A stretch of 64,000 bases of DNA from Enoplosus armatus (taxonomy: Eukaryota > Chordata > Actinopteri > Centrarchiformes > Enoplosidae). The notes beneath the pieces were generated by a model that saw only the letters and a program-made list of their open reading frames with translations, was not told where the DNA came from and did no database searches. How positions within the stretch are numbered: position 1 is the first letter of the stretch; each line of letters begins with the position of its first letter. A program made the position numbers and the translations under genes. Shown here piece by piece: positions 27,901 to 36,900 of this stretch. The stretch lies in assembly GCF_043641665.1 (NCBI RefSeq), contig NC_092201.1, positions 4,364,501 to 4,428,500 on the forward strand, read 5' to 3'.

Positions 27901-30900
27901 GCAGCTTTTTTTGTGGAGCTCAGAACTGGCCTCTCTCTCATACTTTACTCCTCTCCCTGTCCCTCTAGAAGTACAACTCCTCTCTGCAACCACCTAACCA
28001 GTGAGCAGCAAGGCCCTGTACTAGCATACCAGTGGAGAAATTCCCAGATAAGTAATACTCCTAGCCTTGGGGCTTCAGGCATCAGCGCTTTGGCCACTCC
28101 TCACAGGCTACGTCATTGGCTCAGAGGCGCGCTGCCACTTCCACAAAAGGAATTCCTTCTTACCGCCTGCATGTAAGTATGAGTGCGTTATGCTTCTGCA
28201 TTTGCATGTGCGTGTGTTAGAGAGATCAGCCCAGTCAAAAGGGAGATGTGGTGAAAAAGTAAAAATAATGTTGGGAATAGAACAATCCAGGCATGAACAA
28301 ACAAGGATTACATGAGGATCAGCGAATCTATACTTGTGAGAGAGACTATAGTGTGTATGTTCATTCTGTAAGGTAGTGTGTGTTTACGCCTGAGACAAAG
28401 AGCTCACAGCTCCTGTGCTATTGGCAGGGTTCATGAGGCCAGAGGGTACGAGGGGGAGGGTTAGAGCGCTGCAGGGCAACCAGCTGGGTCCCTCCACTAG
28501 ATGAGCCCTGTTGGGAGATGTAACCAGACTACATACACACACCACACATACACACAGCCCCTGCCTTCAGTGCTCTAACTGCTGCAGCTACCGAGGACGA
28601 CCATATATGGCCCTGGGATTCCCATGGAAAAAGAAGACCAGGATTGAGGAAGAGGGGGGGAAAAATGCCAGCGAGATTGTAACTGTATGTTTCACTTTGG
28701 CTTTTGCTCAGCAGCCAAAACAATAGCCCCACTTGAGAGTCAAATTAGTTTCCATGTGAGGGGTCCAAAGGCGAGAGGGGGCACCAGGGGGGGAGAGGCA
28801 GAGAGGTCAGATAGCCACAGAGAGATGGCAGAATACAACCTCTGTTGATATTTCCATATAATAGAACCCTTATGTGGAGGCTACTATACGGAGAACAGTA
28901 GATAGCTCAGTCAGCAGTCACTGACAGTCAGTCGACTAAAGAGGTATTGAGAATGGGCCACAGTACACCCCTCCCTCAGCGTACTGGCACTATGTCACCG
29001 CTCACGCCAACAAGCTCTGAACCCAAGAGGTTAAATGGATAGTGTGGGTGCCAGGGTCTGCCCTGCAGGCATTCTACCAATTTATAGCCATTACCAGCAC
29101 AAATATGGATTGTCTCCAGAGTAACACTGCATCACAATGCATGCTGAATTGCCAGTACACTGTCACACAAAGACAACGACTAATTCCACAGTTTTGAGTG
29201 TACCAAAAAAAGATGAATACAGTGGAATCTAGACCTTAACTACACTCACGTGGACAGATTTTTACTTTCCTTTCATCTGTTGTGCAGCCCAACAAAAAAC
29301 ATGAAACTGCAGTCCACAGCAAGACTTTTAATTAGGAGTGAAATATTATTCAGGAAATTCAAAGCAATGATATACTGATACAATGCAGACCTCAATCGTG
29401 TGAGAACTGGTAGTCAATTCAAAAAAACGTATTTTATTCACCACACGCAAAATGTAAAAAAGGAGAATGCATATTTGTTTGTCTGGTTTTAGTTAAATTA
29501 TAAGGCAAGGCAGTGCAGATGTGTCTATGTTAGGCTAGCGTCAGTAATAAAAGCACAGGGAATGGAAGAAGCAGGCTCACTAGTGGAGCCTCAAAGAGGA
29601 AATGAGAAAAATAAACAGCCACTTCCTGTTCCTCTCTGGCCTGAAATCTCCAACACCCTGATCCCTCCTACCATCACCACCTCAGTAAGGAAAGACGAGC
29701 AATATCCCCCTTCCTCCCCAAGTTCTGGGCCTGACAACGCATCCATTTTTACTGTCTTTCACACAACCTGAACAAGACACAAAGGGATATGAATGCAAAT
29801 TTTAAGCAAGTTCCTTATTTTATGGTTAGCTGCCTTAATGATCAATAATCAATATCAGCCGCTTAAAACATTACATTACATGCAACCGATGCCCCAGAGA
29901 TGACACATAATGTGCACCAACTGTGCGCATTGCCCTTTAGATTGCTGTTACTTTGATTAATCACTGAATACGTTCCTTCAAAGTGGTGTTGATCATAAAA
30001 ATGTATGATCAACACCACCATGTATGAATGTTTTTGAATCAACATGATCCATAAAAATGCCTGGGGCCTAGATTTTGAGGACTGTAACATGACTGTGTCT
30101 TAGCACTGCATTGTAATGAGGTCTTAGTTCTCTATACAGCTGCCTGAGTGTTTGTGCTTAATTAATTATTCATCTAACAGTCTATTAACATCTCAGCTTG
30201 ATTGGACTCAGTGACCGCACATTTATGCTCTATATAACATGGAGATAAATTTCAGTTACCTCTCTTTGATGAATAAAAGCATCATTATTCTCCATCACTA
30301 CCTCTAGTTCAATCTGTTATTAACTTGAATTACTTGATGTTCAGTTGATTTCTTTAATTAAAAAGGAGTATAATGTTAGAAAGAGTTCTCATGAGGATTG
30401 ATCATAATAACCATTTGTTGACAATATTTAGTCAGTTGAAATTTTTTTTGTCCAGTGAGGAACATTTGCAACAAGGTTTAAAACCATGTAGGATTATTTA
30501 AACACATGAAAAACAGATATACTAACAGAAAAAAACAGTAGCTTCTAGCTCACACAGAGGCCATACTTATGTAAGTCCATTTGAATCACCAGCCAAAGTA
30601 CTCAGGCTGTCATGGTCCAGGCCCATTTACTGACACTGCCATTTATCTGCAGGAAGAGTATCACTCGCATGCGCTTACTCGCAAGAACACTAATGGGGTA
30701 GCATCACAGCAAAACAGCAGGTTCATTCAATCTCATGGCCACTCATGGATCAGCTCGAACAAAAATCAATGCCAACTAAGAGTAAAGGAAGAGCTTTATA
30801 CTTAGAGATGCAGCAAGATATTAGCACATTGTTCCATCAGCTGATATTAGCTTTAAAAACCAAATGTCTTTTGGTGATATATGCCAGATTGTGGTATAAG

Positions 30901-33900
30901 CATCATTATTTTGTAAGTTTAATTTCATGATGTATTTTCAAAAATACAGTAAGCTATTCTGTGACAGGTGGAAGCAACAATGAACAATAACTTTCCCAAA
31001 TGAGAATGCGAGGATATCATGTTCTGTATCTACTGGCTTAACAATAACACAAAGGGTAGATTGTTTAGATCACCTCTATCCCTCCTTTCGTCAGCTGAAG
31101 ATGCAGCCATTTTGAGAATAAATGGAAAGAATGTAACCTCACCCTTCCACTGACAACAAATGTACATGCGCTCTCTGCCTTAATTGTACTTGCTGCTCTG
31201 TAAGACAATGAGGAATTCACAGTCTCCGGGTCCAGGTGTTTTCAGTTCAAAAACAGCTCATAAAAAACACTCAGCGTGAGACATGTGACTGCCGCCAAGC
31301 AAACAACAGCGGGATGGCTTCAAGAAGACCTGGCTTAAGTAGAAGACACACTATGTGCCACAGGGTGGGAAAAAAAACAAGCTGAAGTCATCCCACAAAC
31401 ATTTCACAGCAGCTCAATACTATGCATGGCCTGGAAAAGTGGGGGCAGAGAGAAAAGCGAGTGGTGGGCATTAATCAGGTGCGTTAACGCACCTGGCAAG
31501 TTCCTTTCCCAATCTGTTTTACACAACAGTCCCAACAGCCAATTATGCTCACATGTCATTTCTCATCAACCTCTCGAACGGCTCTACGATGCAGCGATAA
31601 GAGCAACAACCTCGTGTGTGGGTGACAAATACTCATCAAAGTAGCACCCATTGACATCATCTGAGCACATTCAGCAAAGAGGAAGAGATAAAACATGGCA
31701 GCCTTTGGTTTGAAATCAACTTCTCATTTTCCTGAATTCATATAGGAGTACTACCATGATATGGCAATGCAATAATTACATTAGGCAAAAAAGATTAGTG
31801 GGACATAAAAAGTCCACCCCTGCGCCACTGGGCAAGGTCAAGTCCATGTCCGTAGCCTTGCCGTCAAGACAGCACAGCTCATATACGTGGCAGCAGGTTT
31901 ACTCTACTGAGGAATTCTCCTTACGACCCCAGGTGAACCAGTTCCAACCTGCAGCAACACTCATCTGAAATACTTCAGAGAACCCTCACCGTTCCAGATC
32001 CTCTAGTGGGGATGCCTCTGGCATTTTATCCCTGCTATGCATTATCACAGCAGTGTCATAATGGAGTCCGGATGCATAGGATTCATCCGGACCGGAATCA
32101 ACTGAGCCATGCATGTTATAAAAGGAAATCTATACTATAGTCCTTTTTTTAAAAGGCTAAACAGTTTCATGTATAACTTCTCAGCAAACTCAATGAGATA
32201 GAAACATACACATTGCTCACAAGACAAACATATGTATCCATTAACCCTGATATGATATGTTCAGTTTCTATAAATGGTTGTTTTACACTCATTATTTTTC
32301 TTGTTCTGGTTATGGTTCCATCGCATCTGAGCTAACAATGTGAATTTGATTTCAATAAGAAACTACCTTTACAAACTACGCAGTTTTCTGTTTCAGTACA
32401 GTAGCGACCAATCCTCCCAGCCCATTTAGCTTGCACAGAGGCCAAGTCATACATGTTATCATGACACAGTGTGCAAGGAAACAACACTGATGTGTCACAA
32501 TCAGCAGATGACCTGGCATGTTGCAAAGCATTGGCGCACAAACACCACAAAGACTTCCTGCTGTTGATTATGGGGTTGGTAGAAAGACTGAATGAAACAG
32601 TGAGGGAAGCCAGCTTGACAAGGAGAGACCTGCCAATTATACACAGGTAAAATATACATGTTCTGGGCTTCAATTCTAAAATTAACGCTCTCAGTCATCA
32701 AGCACGCTGAGGTTACAATAGTGCAACGGTGATTCACTGCAGAGTGGAATTTGGCTTTGTATTTGATGACCTATACTTCTATGCAAGAAGTTAAATAGAG
32801 GGCGTCATGTTTGTCTCCTATTAGTGCATACACTACTGCACTGATTGAAAACACCCAAAAGCAGGTACTGGCAGAAAATGTAATAAGACATTCTTTAATC
32901 TAACTGCACTGTCCATCTACTATTCTTTCTGCTGTTGTGTCAAGGTTTGGTTGGCTTTAATCCATATTGATCCAGACATGCTTTCTTTCTTGTATTCCTA
33001 ATGTTGGTGTATTCCTCCTGCCATCTGTTTGAACTCAAAAGATGGGTTACAGTTTACTTCTGCATGACCTGTTTTGTTTCATATGGTTGATAATTTCATG
33101 ATGCAATAATATTTCCTACTGCACCCTCAAGATTGTGACGATGTTTGAGAAATTAAAATTATGAATAATGGCACCAAGAGGCTAGCAATGATACGCAATC
33201 ATAACTCTTATGACAAGCAGTAATTGGATCTAAATATCACTTACTTAAATATTAGACACAACAAAATACCAAATAGCTAATCACATTCAAGGAGGATTGG
33301 CAGTTGACTATTCAAGCTAGACAAAGAACAATAAAATCTAGACTGTCTAGATTCCAGTCCATGAATTATTAAATTGCATTTTAATGTATTCTGCAATATG
33401 TTAGAAATGCAAGAGTGACTAGCAGCTACTGTACGATGGCCTCAAGCCATAACAAAGAACCTGGAAGCCTTGTGCAAGCTTTTGCAAGAAAAGAGATGTG
33501 AAAGCAGACTTCTTCTACAATGTGCAGACAATCAAATGCCGAAAGACAGCATGGGCCTTAACCGGTGGGCAAGGAGATCCTGTTACAGGTGAAATACTGG
33601 AGTGACTTAACATAAAAACTCAGCAATATTCATTTTATTAAGCAAACAAACATTTTAATGCAATTTATCTATACTGTGTTGACTTTGAAGCCTATTTACC
33701 CGCCACATCTATTTACCTGCGTCATTGAAGCAGCAGCCAAGAGATTAGTTTTCTGCATGAATCCAACAAAAGCAATACACAACGCAGGTAGTCCCCTCTA
33801 CATACCAAAGCACCCTGGTGCCATGCACTATATTACATGCAATCGTTGAGCACATTTATAGAACACAACTAATCAATGACATTTGAACAATGGACAAAAT

Positions 33901-36900
33901 ATCAAATGAAAGGCGGCACTTCAAAGTCATGCTTACTGATGTCTGAACTACCTGGACCTTGATGTTCAACAATAAGCAGTCATGCTAATCTGTACAACAA
34001 AGGTGCAATCAGAAAAGAGCATCCATCTCCCTCCTAAAGCTACCTGAAAGCAAAAGATTAGACTAGCATTCAAAAGGGTGGATTCAGGATGTTGATTTTG
34101 ATGGCCATACATATCAAAAGGCAGTGGATTTACAATGCTTTACATGAATGTACCAGGTATCAGTAGGGTTCCTAATTAAACCTACAGGCAAAAGAGCATT
34201 GCTTTGTGATCTGGGCTCATTTTCCAAGGTTTTGGGCCACCTCTACAAACCTTACAAGCTGCTGAAAAGCTGAAAACAGCACTGTGCAGTACATCTCACC
34301 CTCAAAATATGTAATCCTTAGTAGTCTTTATCTAGTAGCCATCAGATGGGAGTTATTATGCAGGCAGAGCCCTGACAGATTTTTGTGGATTAAACCTTTC
34401 TCGTTACGTCACTAACCTGCATCTCTGTGGTGTAGGCTAGCAAAACAGGTGAGAGCAACAGGGGAGATCTGTAATGCAATGTGATGCTTTGCCCGTCTCA
34501 GCCAAGAGGCCTCTCCACATGAGATGGCGGGATTTTCTCCCTCAGGCAGAACAACAGGAGGCTTGGGGTCTGTAAGAGGATGCCATGATGCCTTTATCAG
34601 GAGGACAGGGACATATCAAAGGCATTTCTTTTTTGCTCCGCTCACTGGCCAACTGCGAGCCTCAGGCACAGCTGAGAATCTCAGGGTTGGGGCTGTAGTG
34701 AGATCCACAGCAATTATGTAATGCGTTAATATGACTGATGCTGGTCTGGATGAAAAGAAACACAGCCACCTCACCATCTTCCACCACATGCTCTGTAATT
34801 GTTCCATTACAAGATTCACGGAGTTGATTCTCATTTCAGACTGCTGAGCACTGCCAAAGACTCTTTCTCTGTTCAGTCTGTTATGCAACTCCCACTCTGT
34901 ACATGCAAATCCACCAACACAAGTGACTAGCAACCTTCACTGAGTCGTTGTCATGGAGACAGTGCAAGATAATGTTCATAGACTTCAGGGCCATAATGAG
35001 GGTGTGTAATGTCAACAGAGCAAAGGCATTGTAATATCCAACTCTGACATGTTAAGCTGAGCTGAGTCCTGTCACCTCGGTCCTGGGGGATCAGCAAAGG
35101 CCATGAACGCTAAAGGAAAAAGTTCAGGTGTGGGTCAGTGTGGAGATTTTCTTGTGTGAAGCGACAAGCCCTGGTTACCTCCACACTAATTGCCTTGATG
35201 GAGCTCAGTGGGCAACAGTCAGCTGGGCCTTGGCATAGTATGGGGAGAGGCAAGCCAGAGACAGAATGACTTGAGGGGAGGGGTTTAGGTGACAGCTGAG
35301 GAATGTCTGCTCTGCTCTCTCTTTGCCATGGTTTCCAGCGACTGTCATGTGAGGAATGCATGGGCTAGGACGACAGGACTTGGAATGCTACCCTCTGAGA
35401 CAAGTTTAGCCGACGAGATCTGGAATCTCCACTTGTCTACTGGACCCCTTCTTCACTTGTACATCCTCTTTACCGTCCACCTGAATACAAGCAGTCTGTG
35501 TTTGGGTGAACCAATCGGTCTCAATCAATCAATGGAAATGTGATTTTGAAACTACAAAAGTTACACAAAGTGGCACTCTGGTTCTAGCATGTATCAAAAA
35601 AACTGTCACCGATTATTATTGGTTAATTCTCTAAACCTCATCCCTATCAACATCTATATGCGCAAGGGGTCCTGTAATGGTCTTCATCGTGAATCACATC
35701 ATAAAGACAACAATGTAAGAGAACATGTTTACGGGTCCTTGAGTCCATGACTCACAAATGACACAAACTGTAGCCTAAATGTGAGATTATGCCAGGGCTG
35801 CACTACAAAGCAGAGCTACAGACTCTGAGTCATACCCAAACTTAGTATCATCTCCTGAAACCCAGTTAGGAGAACTTGTGGCGGTGGTATTTATAACCCT
35901 GCACCGGTCACCAGCGTTGGGAGAGATATTGCTGCACCCAGTGAAGAGTGAGCCCTCATGTAACAACATGACACTTCATAACAAAGCCAGAGGTCAGTGA
36001 AGTTTATTGCACAAAATTAAACTGTCACTATTACCAGTGACGTATGTTTTTTCCAATACAAAACGTGTTAGTTTCACAAAATCATGCCATATTATGCTCT
36101 GGAGTTTATTGCCTAAAACCAAAAAGGACAGCATGACAAAGACATCAAGAAATCATCAAAAGACTCTGACTGTCCATCTCCTATTCACACTAACATCAGC
36201 TTGACCTTTCTGCAATTCTGGGATTAGCACTTTAAACATAAAGCCCTTTCTTGCCTTCTTCAACTCCTTTATAAGAGCCCAAAATCCCAGGATCAAATGC
36301 TGTCCTACAATACACACACACACACACACAGCAGCTTCTCGTCTCCAGAGATGGTTAGGTCTGGAGAGCGGCACTGCAAATTCTTTCCTCACTCTAGCTC
36401 ATCCCTGGACATCAGCCCAAAAAAAGGCAACGTTTCCACCCAGTGAGTTTGCACAGGGGGGCATGTTAATTCCAGATTTAATTAGACTCTGAGCAGAAAG
36501 AATGGTAGATTAAACAACACCATTAACAAACAGAGAAAATATTCACACAAATAAAATCAATTCATCATCTAAATATAATGATAATGATCTATCTCAGAAA
36601 ACTTGCTTTTAAAACTTTTAATAGGTGTAACAAAGTCCTGGACAACAAACATACCATGTAGCAAGGTGGTGCACTTCGCAGTATTCAGGCTTACTAAGAC
36701 TAGACATGTGGGCATGAGTAATGAGGTGACATCACTGGATATCTATGCAAGCATTAAACATTTAATGCACAAATTCTTTCATTAGTCCTTAGATCATTTA
36801 AGCACTTGCTATCCAAACAAATAGATGGAGAAAGCATCATTGCTGATGCAACAAATGAAACTGTGTAAATGCTGTACATGTTTCAACCAACAAAAACTGG

